Numbered from the stretch's first letter, positions 49,408 to 59,563 are shown. The stretch: 64,000 nucleotides of DNA from Mixophyes australis (GCA_036250195.1 JAVHZZ010000008.1:10228934-10292933); one strand, 5' to 3'. The notes: generated by a model not told the origin, from the sequence alone. Made by a program: numbers and translations.

Positions 49408-49760
49408 ATGTTGTGGCCATCTTTTGGGCATCTACGAATATTCATGAGTATTAATGAGTGAACCGCCCATTTGCTGGCAGGAGCATGCTCAGTGTGCCTC
49501 TGAGGAACATCCTGTGACATCACCCAGGTGCCAGCTTAGAGTACATTGGTTGTCAATGATCACATGACATCAGTGTCACAGTAGCTTCTGCCCGCACCAA
49601 CAGCTAATTCAAATCACACCTCAGGGATCTATGACACCAAGAAGGGGGGATATAGTGTTGTAGCTGATAGTTATTAGTAATGGTGTATGTGATTATAACT
49701 GTACATCGTACTTAGATTTTTATACAGGATGTACTATTAATGTTTGATTTTTCATAACTG
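49408..49760. repeat. Interspersed repeat, pair with 22640-22990
   Basis: Same block order as 22640-22990, including 'ggcaggagcatgctcagtgt' and 'aatgatcacatgac.tcagtg'. The CRE of the other copy is changed here ('tcctgtgacatcaccc'). Confidence 0.75.
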
Positions 49761-50169
49761 AATCACAGTTGAAGATTGTTCACCACAGAAGCTTGGTAAA
49801 CACTGGCAAGTACTGTACTGTGTGGAACTTTAATGCTGCGTTGTCAGCACAGTGGTGGCCATTTTGGCTTATGGCTGCCAGTTGTATGTTTTGATCGAGT
49901 TTTTGCAACAGTTTTGGGATCACACTGACAGCAATTTAAGGCCAAATGTGTCTACCTTATGTAGATATTTAATGTGTTTTAAAGTTTTGTAGAAAAATGT
50001 CCTGAAAATAACCTTTATTTAGATATATTGTTTTACTTTACTTTATTTAATGTTCATTCCGCAGTACAGAGATAGTAATGTTTGTATCGCATAGTCATAC
50101 ATGGCTGTGCAGTACTAGTGTCAGGGTACACATGTACAGTATTGGAGGCGTTATTACATAGTCTGGCTA

Positions 50170-52600
50170 TCAAACAGTTTAATAGACTTGGTGCCTGCTA
50201 TATCCCAGATTGTGACGCGGTTTGCAGCCATGTCATCTTGGGATTCAGGGTTATGTACTAAGGCCACGTGGATGGATTTCTAGGTATTAAACTTTGATTT
50301 GTGTCTTAAGATATGCCACTTGGTCGTGAAGCCAGTACATACATTGCGTAGTTGGCCGGCTTGATTATAATACGTTATTTTTGGGCAGGTTAATCCCTCC
50401 ATTAGATTTTGGTTGTTGTGATTTAGGTAGGACTATCCTAGGTCTTTGTCCTTTCCAAATAAAATTGTGCAATATATTACTAATAAGCACAGTGTCTGTG
50501 TATGTAATAAGTAAGGTAGAGTGTGGAGGAGATAGATAAGTTTGGGGAGCTGCCTTGGTAATGTTTAGGTTACAGAGATTGGATAGGTTCTAGGTAATGG
50601 CATTTTGGCCCGTTTGACTGAGAATATTACTGGGTATGGGGGAGGGGGTGTATGCCCTCCCTGTAAAGAAATGGCAGTGGATTTGTATAGATAACCGAGA
50701 ACCCTGATATTTCCCAAAGGTCTGTTCAATTTTGGCCATTGGAGATAATGGAGAGTTTGGGATCAGAGATGTACAGGTGTATATTATCAGCAAATGCAGA
50801 TATGTTCAGTGATTTATTCCCTACATGGATGCTCCCGAGGGTAAGCCATTCCTGAAGAATACAGAACGTTGGATCCATTGTAAGATTGTCTCTCTGGTCG
50901 TTCCAACTTTATCTCCTTTTAGGCCATTGACTAAGAAGTGGATAATGGGGCAGTCATTGAAATATATCTAATGAGATTTAGAAAAATCTGGGCCAAATAC
51001 TCTGGTATCTAGTACATTAAATAAATGAGACCAGGGAGTAAATGTATCAAGCTGAGAGTTTTCCGGCGGGTTTGAAAAGTGGAGATGTTGCCTATAGCAA
51101 CCAATCAGATTCCAGCTTTCATTTTGTAGAATGTACTAAATAAATGATAGCTAGAATCTGATTGGTTTTTCAAACCCGCCGGGAAACTCTCAGCTTGATA
51201 CATTTACCCCCAGGAAACTGTGCGAAAAGCTTTATTGATATTTAAACACATGTTTGAAGATGACGTTTGTAGGAAGGATGTTGTTACCACGACAACACCT
51301 GTGTGAATGCCCTTTATAGAAGGACAACCTTTTACAAACCCAAGATGATGGTCGGTAGAGTAGAGAGGATGGACTGAAGTCTCATGGACATGATTTTCAC
51401 AAGAATTTTGAAGTCGAGATGTAAACGTGTTAATGGATGTTAAGATGTATCTAGCTAGATGTCTTTGTTGTGTTTGGTAATAAGCGTATATATCTTGGAA
51501 TAATGAGAGCTTGGTAGGTGTAATATTTTGTTATAAAATATAACAGTATATCTGTGAATCTGGGCTTGGGAATGTGTGGGCCCCATGCTAGTAATAATGG
51601 ATTAAATCTCTGCATGATTTTGGCTTCATGAAGTACCTCTTTGGGTCAGAGAGAGTTTGGCTTCCCAGGGGGTCCTGAATATTATGATATGGGGGTTTTA
51701 GCCTTATAGAGATTAGAGTAATATATTTAGAAATGCAGAATATTTTCTACAGCTCTAGTGTAGACGGTTACTCAGCTATCACTATTATGTGTTTTCGTTT
51801 TGTTTCTTTGGTCATGTTGGCCAGTAGCCTCTCTGACTTGTCCCTCCATCTAAAATATATATATTTTCATTGTAGTCTAATTTAGTTGGCGCTTGCGAGA
51901 GGAGCAGGTTCTCCAAGAGCTGACATTCCTGGGTATATTTTTCCAGGGAGTCATCACTTGACCGTGACGGGCTTTATGACATGTCACTATTCCTTCTTCA
52001 ATCAACTGGTATCTGGCTTTATTCTATTTATAATTGTTAGCCATGTGAATAAATATGACAGCCTTTCGAGTCCTCCCCAAATTCCATCCACTTGTTTTAA
52101 ATATGTTTTGAAAGTTTTCTGAGTTACTAAAGTGAAACAGGAAGTGGTTGGTAACAGAACAATGGTCCAATATAATTATATCACCAGATTATATTTATGG
52201 ATTTGAGATATCCTACTATGTGTAGAACGGGTAGGGATTAAATAGTCACCAGCGGTCTGAAAGAGCATTATTATTTTTCTGGGTAGAGATTTGTTTCTAG
52301 AGAGGAAGGTGCAGTCTGAAGAGATTGGGGGATTTGTCAAGAGTTGGGTTGTCTACTGTGTTACAATCTCCCCACTACAAGGCTGGAATCGTCTCGTTGG
52401 GTTATAGTCATTTGTGACGTTGTTAAAGTTCTTGAAGGGAAGTATTAAGAGTGTAAGTGTTTAAAAGGCTGTATCTCGTATTAAAGAATAGGATATCTAG
52501 GAGAATGGAACATTTTCCTGGGTCGAGAACTATATTTTGTGCACAGAGGAATCTTTTTATCATTTTCTGTACGTACTGTATTTTCTCACATCAAGCAAAT
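50170..52600 (-). pseudogene. L1-type LINE ORF2 relic, antisense to PDE4
   Basis: Reading the minus strand from 52600 down to 50170 gives scattered reverse-transcriptase motifs in the correct order. First comes a GFVKG-like motif near 51330 (the QVGFI.G region), then LNINKAFR near 51235 (D..KAFD). Next is FADN at 50783-50794 in place of the catalytic FADD, followed by LYISDPKLS. A clean 27-codon run at 50383-50463 reads FIWKGQRPRIVLPK and ends NGGINLP, the post-RT segment FIW...GG..LP. Many stops and frameshifts show it is dead. The 5' part (52000-52600) may be endonuclease domain but is too degraded to be sure. The MITE at 51034-51211 interrupts it between RT motifs. It ends about 170 bp before the UCR1 exon. 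Confidence 0.75.
51034..51211. repeat. Palindromic CCAAT-bearing MITE (family 1) inside the LINE relic
   Basis: Ends GGGAGTAAATGTATCAAGCT and AGCTTGATACATTTACCCCC are inverted. Arms hold 'tatagcaaccaatcagattc' and 'ctagaatctgattggttttt'. The outer 30 bp of each arm, including 'ccggcggg/cccgccgg', is nearly perfect. Confidence 0.9.
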
Positions 52601-52767
52601 GAAAGAAAATGTCTCTACAGGTAAAATGGTGATTTGTAATTGAGGCGTCCACCTGGTAGTTTACACCTTGGGTCTACTTTATAATTATGGATGGTATAGA
52701 CAAGAATATTGTCCTGAAAGTAGTTTTTCTATGTCTCTTAGGTTTATGTTGTTGTTTTTTATTGCAG

Positions 52768-52962
52768 TTTTGATGTTGAAAATGGCCCAACTCCAGGACG
52801 TAGCCCCTTGGATCACCAGACCAGCCCGGGATCAGGACTTATCCTTCACGCTAACTTTGCGAGCCACAACCAGCGTCGAGAATCCTTTCTGTACCGGTCA
52901 GACAGCGACTATGACCTATCACCAAAGACTATGTCCAGGAACTCCTCTGCTACAAGTGAGCT
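52768..52962 (+). CDS. pde4a: PDE4 UCR1 exon (first common exon of long isoforms)
   Basis: The 195-bp exon starts with the last base of the split Cys codon and ends with two bases of a Leu codon before GTAAGT. It encodes [15 protein letters not shown], then [32 protein letters not shown] and [11 protein letters not shown], which is most of Upstream Conserved Region 1. RRESF carries the PKA phosphorylation site that activates long PDE4 forms; counting from the ATG at 15565 it is Ser55 (Ser54 in PDE4D3, whose exon is one codon shorter). UCR1 pairs with UCR2 to control dimerisation and catalytic activity. There are no stops in frame and the splice sites fit. PTPG and [13 protein letters not shown] resemble PDE4A; the gap-free length matches PDE4B. 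Confidence 0.96.
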
Positions 52963-54588
52963 GTAAGTCAAAATGGATTCTTTGTGGAATATAGTAATGC
53001 AACGACCCCTAATCCAACGCTTCAACATCAGGTCGTAAAACCCAATGAGCTCTACTACCTAATCTATCTGCTTCTCATCCCAGTGTCCTTATATCACATC
53101 CAGCCCTGTACTTCTGCAGTAGACTGGGTGGTACAACTCAGCTCTTTGGGAGGTGCATAACAGAAGATGACCATATGCTGTTGGGCTGCATCCCAAACTT
53201 GCCCCCTCCCAAGTGACCTGGTGATCTGTATCCCCATAATCCGATATGGGGGCGACATCACAGGAAAGTAGAAACTCTGCTCAGCAGACCCTACCCTACC
53301 CCAGGGATACTAATATATTCCAATACTACTGTACATGTCCCATATTCCCTGGTACATGATCCTGCTTGTTCCTAGATTTGATTAAGTGGCTCCTGAGTTC
53401 TAAATTATTTTGTCCACCAATCAATTTAACCCAAACACTCTACATCACACATTGCCAACGTGAGCTCTAATCACGGCACATTGCCATCTTGGGTTTCATT
53501 GCCAATCTGTGCCTTTTGTCACCACATATTGCCAGCCTATGCCCTTCATTACCACACATTACCAGCCTGTGCTACATTGCCCCTTAGTGGCTCTTTACCC
53601 TCTGCAGTACAAATTTGGGGGTCCAGTAGGAGAGGCTCCCGGCAATTACAGCTCTAAAGGAACAGTATCAATACACACAGTCCTGTTACTGCAACTAGAG
53701 ACACTCTATAGTGAGCAGCCCTCATGTTATAATGTTTCCTGACAAATGCTGATCAGAAGGAGGAGGAGGCACAAAAGGGCGACCTAACTGGTGATATCTG
53801 GAGAAAACTGAAAAATATTGTATACCAACAATAACATGCTGAGTCATATCTAGTGCCAAATGTGCAAAACCATTGTTCTCTCTTTAGCATTGACCTTTCC
53901 CCTGCCATGTTTTCCCTTCAACGTAGACCTCTCTCCTCCGTGTCCTCCTTTAGACCTCTCTCCCTCCGTGTCCTCCTTTAGACCTCTCTCCCTCCGTGTC
54001 CTCCTTTAGACCTCTCTCCCTCTGTGTCCTCCTCCCTTAGACCTCTCTCCCTCCGCCTCCTCCCTGAGACCTGGCTCCCTCCGCCTCCTCCCTTAGACCT
54101 GGCTCCCTCCGCCTCCTCCCTTAGACCTGGCTCCCTCCGCCTCCTCCCTTAGACCTGGCTCCCTCCGCCTCCTCCCTTAGACCTGGCTCCCTCCGCCTCC
54201 TCCCTTAGACCTGGCTCCCTCCGCCTCCTCCCTTAGACCTGGCTCCCTCCGCCTCCTCCCTTAGACCTGGCTCCCTCCGCCTCCTCCCTTAGACCTGGCT
54301 CCCTCCGCCTCCTCCCTTAGACCTGGCTCCCTCCGCCTCCTCCCTTAGACCTGGCTCCCTCCGCCTCCTCCCTGAGACCTGGCTCCCTCCGCCTCCTCCC
54401 TGAGACCTGGTTCCCTCCGCCTCCTCCCTGAGACCTGGCTCCCTCCGCCTCCTCCCTGAGACCTCGCTCCCTCCGCCTCCTCACTGAGACCTCGCTCTCT
54501 CCTCCATGTTCTCATGATCTTAATTTTTGGTTACATACATTTTTTTTCTTCTTTTTTTTTTTTTTTAAAACTGTTTTGTTGTTTGTAG
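52963..54588 (+). other. PDE4 intron between UCR1 exons (1,626 bp)
   Basis: The first kilobase is ordinary intron. A degenerate short tandem repeat built on 'cacattgcca' lies around 53452-53590. A 28-bp minisatellite fills about 53925-54510, followed by a T-rich run and the acceptor of the 37-bp exon. Confidence 0.85.
53925..54510. repeat. 28-bp pyrimidine-rich minisatellite in PDE4 intron
   Basis: The main unit is ACCTGGCTCCCTCCGCCTCC followed by TCCCTTAG (28 bp), about 20 copies. The left edge has a 'ctctctccctccgtgtcctc' variant and the right edge a 'cctgag' variant. The array ends about 80 bp before the 37-bp exon. The minus strand has GGGAGGAGGCGGAGGG in each main unit. Confidence 0.95.
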
Positions 54589-54625
54589 GCACGGGGATGA
54601 CTTGATTGTTACTCCTTTCGCCCAG
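54589..54625 (+). CDS. pde4a: PDE4 37-bp UCR1 exon
   Basis: This micro-exon encodes the last base of a Leu codon followed by HGDDLIVTPFAQ, an invariant part of PDE4 UCR1. The acceptor is TTTGTAG and the donor GTAGGT. A 37-bp exon at this point is characteristic of the PDE4 family. A T-rich tract and a pyrimidine-rich minisatellite lie just upstream, and the next intron is only 97 bp, so this exon has an unusual splicing environment. Confidence 0.95.
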
Positions 54626-54722
54626 GTAGGTTTACATTGATTAATGTGCTGGTGGTAGTTGCCATGTTGTACGCTGTGGTGTAAGCTGTAGATTAGCACT
54701 GACACGTCTGTCTCATTGCCAG
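54626..54722 (+). other. Very short PDE4 intron (97 bp)
   Basis: The intron runs from GTAGGT to CATTGCCAG and contains no recognisable repeat. It is close to the minimum size for a vertebrate intron and contrasts with the 37-kb and 8.4-kb introns of the same gene. Confidence 0.9.
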
Positions 54723-54793
54723 GTACTGGCCAGCTTGCGCAGTGTGAGAAATAACTTTACATTATTAACCAATGTTCATGGAGCGCCAAACAA
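54723..54793 (+). CDS. pde4a: PDE4 UCR1 end / linker region 1 exon
   Basis: The 71-bp exon encodes VLASLRSVRNNFTLLTNV, HGAPN and two bases of a Lys codon, between a GCCAG acceptor and a GTAAGT donor. VLASLRSVRNNF closes UCR1. The length equals that expected for PDE4A and PDE4B (71 bp) and is three bases shorter than PDE4D as I remember it. LLTNV is PDE4A-like; NNFT and HG..NK are PDE4B-like. Confidence 0.95.
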
Positions 54794-55691
54794 GTAAGTG
54801 TATAAACATTTTTATTATTTAACCCCATTATATATCCACGTTAACCCTGTGTGACCAAACCAAGATGTACGTTCTGGTGATCTGCCAGTATCACTGTTCC
54901 ACTTATATACACTTTCCATAGTTACTTCACCCAAATGGTGCAGCTCAAAATATTTAACATTTAAACAAAATGTAATTGCCTTGTTCTCCAGAGTATAGTA
55001 ATACTGGTAACAGTACTTTCCACAAGGTCTGACATAGTACAGGGGTCCAGGGGAAATAAAGATGGACATGTTCGTTTTCTAAGTTTAACAGGTGTTGTTT
55101 CTTGATATTATGCTCCATATGCATCGAAGAAAGGGAGGTGGAGTAGGGCTGGGAAGACACATTTTGGAGACTGGAGTCAATTTGGGGAATTTTGGGGTGA
55201 CCGCCAGTATATGTGTCTCACACAAAATGCATGATGTGGTATTGTCATACTTGGGAGTGGGTTAGAGAGTGAAGAAAATAAATATATATATATAGTATAT
55301 ATATTATATGTTATCATATGTAAGTGGCTGGAATGTCATAGTGTTACAGTGAAGGCAGTAGGAGAAGTGGGAGTATGGCACTGTACTGGAGGATAAATTA
55401 GCTAATGACTAATAACTGAGAAAGTTATGTTGTTACTTTGTACGGTAATAATGTATTTTGTCCACTAGGTGGTGGAGTCTCACTAGTTTCACCAGGATTC
55501 TGTTTTCCGAATACTAATAACTACAGTGCTCCCTTTTTATCTAAGAGGAATGAGCCAGAACAGGCATCATAGCTAAGGGTGTTCTAAATAATTCATACAT
55601 TTCAAAGCAGTTTGGTTAATAACGTATAGCTGCAAATAAGAAGGGGTGGTGGTATGAAGAGGTAACACAGGATAATGTAACTGAACTTTTT
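54794..55691. other. Start of the 8.4-kb PDE4 intron
   Basis: AT-rich unique sequence with an AT microsatellite at 55280-55312. Confidence 0.5.
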
Positions 55692-56163
55692 GGGCCTGAT
55701 TCATTAAGGAAAGGAAAGCAAAAGAAGGAGTAACTTTAAACCTTGGCAAAACCATGTTACAATGCAAGGGGTGCAAATTAGTTTAATATTTTGCACATAA
55801 GTTAAATACTGGCTGTTTTTTCATGTAGCACACAAATACTTGATAGCTTTATTTTTACACTGAAATTTAAAGTTGATCTAGGACAGTGTTGGCTAACCTG
55901 TGACACTCCAGGTGTTGTGAAACTACAAGTCCCAGCATGCTTTGCCAATATATAGCAGCTTATTGCTGGAAGGGTATGCTGGGACTTGTAGTTTCACAAC
56001 ACCTGGAGTGTCACAAGTTAGCCAACACTGATCTAGGACATGCCCTACCCCAACTATAAATCGGTCTACAAGTTTTATATTTACCTCCCCCTCCAATGCA
56101 GCATGGTTTTGCCAAGGTGACAAGTTACTAATTTTTTGTAACTTTCTTTAATGAATCGGGCCC
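55692..56163. repeat. MITE family 2 with a nested hAT MITE
   Basis: It starts GGGCCTGATTCATTAAGGAA and ends TTAATGAATCGGGCCC. Shared interior blocks are interrupted at 'gttgatctagga' by the insertion at 55884-56030 and continue at 'catgccctaccccaactata'. Confidence 0.9.
55884..56030. mobile_element. hAT MITE (147 bp) with perfect 8-bp target-site duplication
   Basis: It starts CAGTGTTGGCTAACCTGTGA and ends in the inverse, GTTAGCCAACACTG. Long internal symmetry includes 'gaaactacaagtcccagcat' and 'atgctgggacttgtagtttc'. The direct repeat ATCTAGGA (55876-55883 and 56031-56038) is exact. Confidence 0.93.
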
Positions 56164-57798
56164 TTTTGTATTTAGCAGATACCGTTGTACTGAAGCGTTA
56201 ATGTTGTACCCAGTATTTATGGGGGTGCTATCATGTGCTAAGACTATACATTAAATCTGATAATGACATTCACAAAAGAAAGATAGACTCAGATGTCTCA
56301 TTAATATCCATTAATCCAGTTTACAACTGCTGGAGCCTAGAATTGGACAATCAGGACTTCATCTCAAAAGGTAGGGATCAGGAAGGTGGGGATCAGGAAG
56401 TCCTAGAAATATAGAAACAGATTTTGGATTTAAAGAGTCTGATTTGTTAATCTAATAATGAGATGAAAACTATAAGCAGGGTGTTCTGGCTATTGTAGAA
56501 AACTATTTGGATTTAGCAGGACAAGACTGGTAAGACAGGTCAGAGCCCAATTCTACATCATTGTTAGCTTTGGTTACTGGTAATGTTTGTGGATATATGA
56601 TACCTGTGTAATATGGAGCTCAACATAATCTACCTTAATGTCATTGAGTCCGGTGATGAGGTCACATCCTGTGCCTTACTTTACCAATGGCTGCAATAAA
56701 TCCTTAACAATGAATCCCTCACCCCAAGTCCTTCACTGTAGTGATTGTACCCATCCTAGTATGACCTGTTCAGTATTATCTTCTCTGACAATAACACACT
56801 AAAAATACAATGAATGTGGATTTTATTTTACACTTGCAAATAATCACAGAATAAACATTGAGTTATTACTTTTAAACCTGCCATCATTTATAAACCAATA
56901 TATGAGCTAAAGGGAGAATATAGGGAATAAAGTCAAATAATCCATAGGATACTAGAGAAACCCAGTGGGGACTGCCTTAAATTAAAGTTAAATGTAATGA
57001 CTAAATTACTTTAACAGAATTTAATAACTTTTTTTATGCACAACATTACATGTAGACATTTTAACAACGGAGTATAATGAATAAATTATTATAGTATCGA
57101 TCACTATATTAAAGGAACTAAAGAATTTCTTTATACACTACAATATATGTATATAAGCGTTACATTGCTGGGCATGGTCCCCGCAAGACACATACATGTG
57201 GCTGCATGTAACTGTCACAGTTTCCAGACCACCCAGCAGGTCAGAGTTTCAAGAGCAACCAGCAGGTGCACAGGTGTATTACCAACTGTCACATTTTCCA
57301 GAGGACAATGGTAATGTATTGGCGGGCGAGATGTTTTTGCGAAGTAATTCCGAAATGATGCAACTGATTACATATAAATACATATTTGTAGGGTGGGGAC
57401 CAGGATAAGATTTTGGAGGTTGTGGGGGAATTTTTGTGAGTGTAGAACGCGTGCCACAAAAAGTGTAGGAGGTGGACCTTTCATACTTGGGAGGGAGTAG
57501 GTAATTAAGGACGGGCTGTTACAAGGTTTTTGTTTCTTTTTTTTACAAACTTATAAAATTGTTTTTGATTTTTGGCAGTAGGGGAGAGTCTGATAGATGA
57601 CGCATGTAGTACTTCTAGATCGATGTAATAAACAGCTACACACACACAAAGTGCCACAACGCCCCCTTACCCTCGTGATTAATGTAAGCCGTACACGAGG
57701 CCAAACCGAGCAGGATTTCAGGAGGAAAACATTAAAGCTTTATCTAATAATAATCATGTTATCTCCAGCACTAATCAGTACAAACCTAATCACATTTA
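56164..57798. other. PDE4 intron stretch without recognised features
   Basis: AT-rich; no repeat or exon recognised. Confidence 0.45.
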
Positions 57799-57973
57799 GG
57801 GCTAGATTTACTAAGCTGCGGGTTCGAAAAAGTGGGGATGTTGCCTATAGCAACCAATCAGATTCTAGCTTTCATTTATTTAGTACCTTCTACAAAATGA
57901 TAGCTAGAATCTGATTGGTTGCTATAGGCAACATCCCCACATTTTCAAACCCGCAGCTCAGTAAATCTAGCCC
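57799..57973. mobile_element. Palindromic CCAAT-bearing MITE (family 1), best-preserved copy
   Basis: The ends GGGCTAGATTTACTAAGCTG and CAGTAAATCTAGCCC are inverted copies. TTA flanks both sides (57796-57798 and 57974-57976), suggesting a PIF/Harbinger-type 3-bp duplication. Arms hold 'tatagcaaccaatcagattc' and 'gaatctgattggttgctata' exactly inverted. Confidence 0.92.
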
Positions 57974-59563
57974 TTAGAGTGTAAAAGATCCTTTACTATA
58001 TAAGCTAAAGAAACTGCAAGTCAGCACATTCCCTCTAAAACATTTTGTAGCAATGGAAGTTACAAAGGTAAAGATTTCCATATATTGACTTCAGCTATTG
58101 TAAGAGGGTGTCCTCTGTCCCGATTTCCCCCTTTCTGTAGGTGGTCAGTTTAGATCTAGGGCCCACGGACCCTGTTCCTCAGTTGAGTATCAGAGTTTAG
58201 TCCATTTGAGTGTAGTGAAACAAATCCGATTGGGATCTTAAAATCTGTTTGGCGTATGTACGATGTCCCCGACTGGCCAAGGTGAAAGGACCTCTTGTAG
58301 TTGATCCGCCACCAAATTACCAGATCTGTGCCATGTGGCCATGTTTACCACATTGTTTGCTGGTTGTACCAGATTGCCAGTGATGTCACAGCAGCTGAAA
58401 TGACTGCAGTCTCAGCTTTGTGCACTGTCCTAAATACATGGGGAGGCTTTAGCTGTCTGTAATGGAGACGGGGAGTAATAACATTTTAATAGAGCAGTGG
58501 TAAGTCATGTTGCCACTGAACAATGTATATTACCTTCACGGCTTGAATCTGAACATTTTTAGTCCTGGGTTTTAGTGATCCTTTAATAATTTCCTCTTGC
58601 ACAGATCACACGCTGCTGTACTGGTTTCTGTGTGACTACTGTCCTGATACACCACATTCAGCATCTGCTAGCCTGGCCGGAGCCTTCCCATGCAGCGTTC
58701 AATGCGACGTGTCAGAACAGTCATTCACATACCGCATGATTAATATGGAGCTCTGACCTAAATTTCCGCTCCTCACATTTCATTTTAAATCAGCAGACGC
58801 CTGCACATCTGAAATGGACAATATATATGCCATCACCTTCACAACCAGCAGAGCGTGGAGAGCACAACAGACGCAGAGCAGGAATGCACATCTCTGTCCA
58901 TTTCATTTATCTTGGCATTAACTGGACGGCCGATGGTCCCAGTAATTAAGGCCTCTATTCATCTGGGGGCTACGTGTGATTTTGTGTCTGTTTGCTACCC
59001 TTGAATGGACCCAGAAAGGGGGAGGGACGAGTGGTTTGGAGCTGAGCACGGAATTCACTAATCTTCTGAATGATCAATGACACATTTTACTGTGGGAGAG
59101 GATTCATGGGGACACAGGATCATGCTCCGCTTATTCACTGTTAATCTACAGGTTTTATAAGTAACTGTGTCAGGACATCAATACTCTCCCTGTCCTATAT
59201 ATCAGTTGTTATCAATATATCTTTCTTAACAAGTACCCCCTATATTTGTAAATATTTATTAAATAATCTCAGTTGCTTAACAGGTATCCATTTATGTCTG
59301 CTTATCATGTACCCCCCAATGTTTGGAAATATTTACAAATTCGCTTCCAACAATAAAATGTTTCCAAGGAAACTTTGCTAAATCTGTGTTTATAAACTAG
59401 CGGTGGTCAACAGGCTACCCATGAAGCCTTTAACCGTGCCCCCCTTTCCCCCCAGATATTCACAGAACGGGGGCAGCCGACTTCTTGTTGCGTGACCTTC
59501 TCCATTGAAGGCTGAAGGGCTTCCATCTCTTCCACGTTGCTTATAATTGATATAAACACATAA
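57974..59563. other. PDE4 intron stretch, possible conserved non-coding sequence
   Basis: 58580-58930 is complex unique sequence without repeat features and could be conserved, but this is only an impression. No exon seen. Confidence 0.3.

Larger units (their letters stand above)
15612..52767 (+). other. PDE4 intron 1 (37.2 kb, phase 2)
   Basis: The intron begins GTATGT and ends in a T-rich tract followed by CAG at 52765-52767. It separates the isoform-specific start exon from the first common exon, as in mammalian PDE4 genes where long introns hold alternative promoters. It contains most of the repeats listed separately. No further PDE4 start exon (for example one ending RRRFTVAHTC) was recognised, though very short exons could have been missed. 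Confidence 0.8.

Noticed and set aside
15612..52767. Additional PDE4 start exons (for example ones ending RRRFTVAHTC or SQEC)
   Set aside because: None was recognised by eye. Absence is not proved; a translated search of the intron with all PDE4 N-termini would decide.
52668..52994. 108-codon + strand frame MGLLYNYGWYRQEYCPESSF...
   Set aside because: It covers the UCR1 exon in the wrong frame and reads through the splice acceptor; the PDE4 frame is one base different and supported by strong homology.
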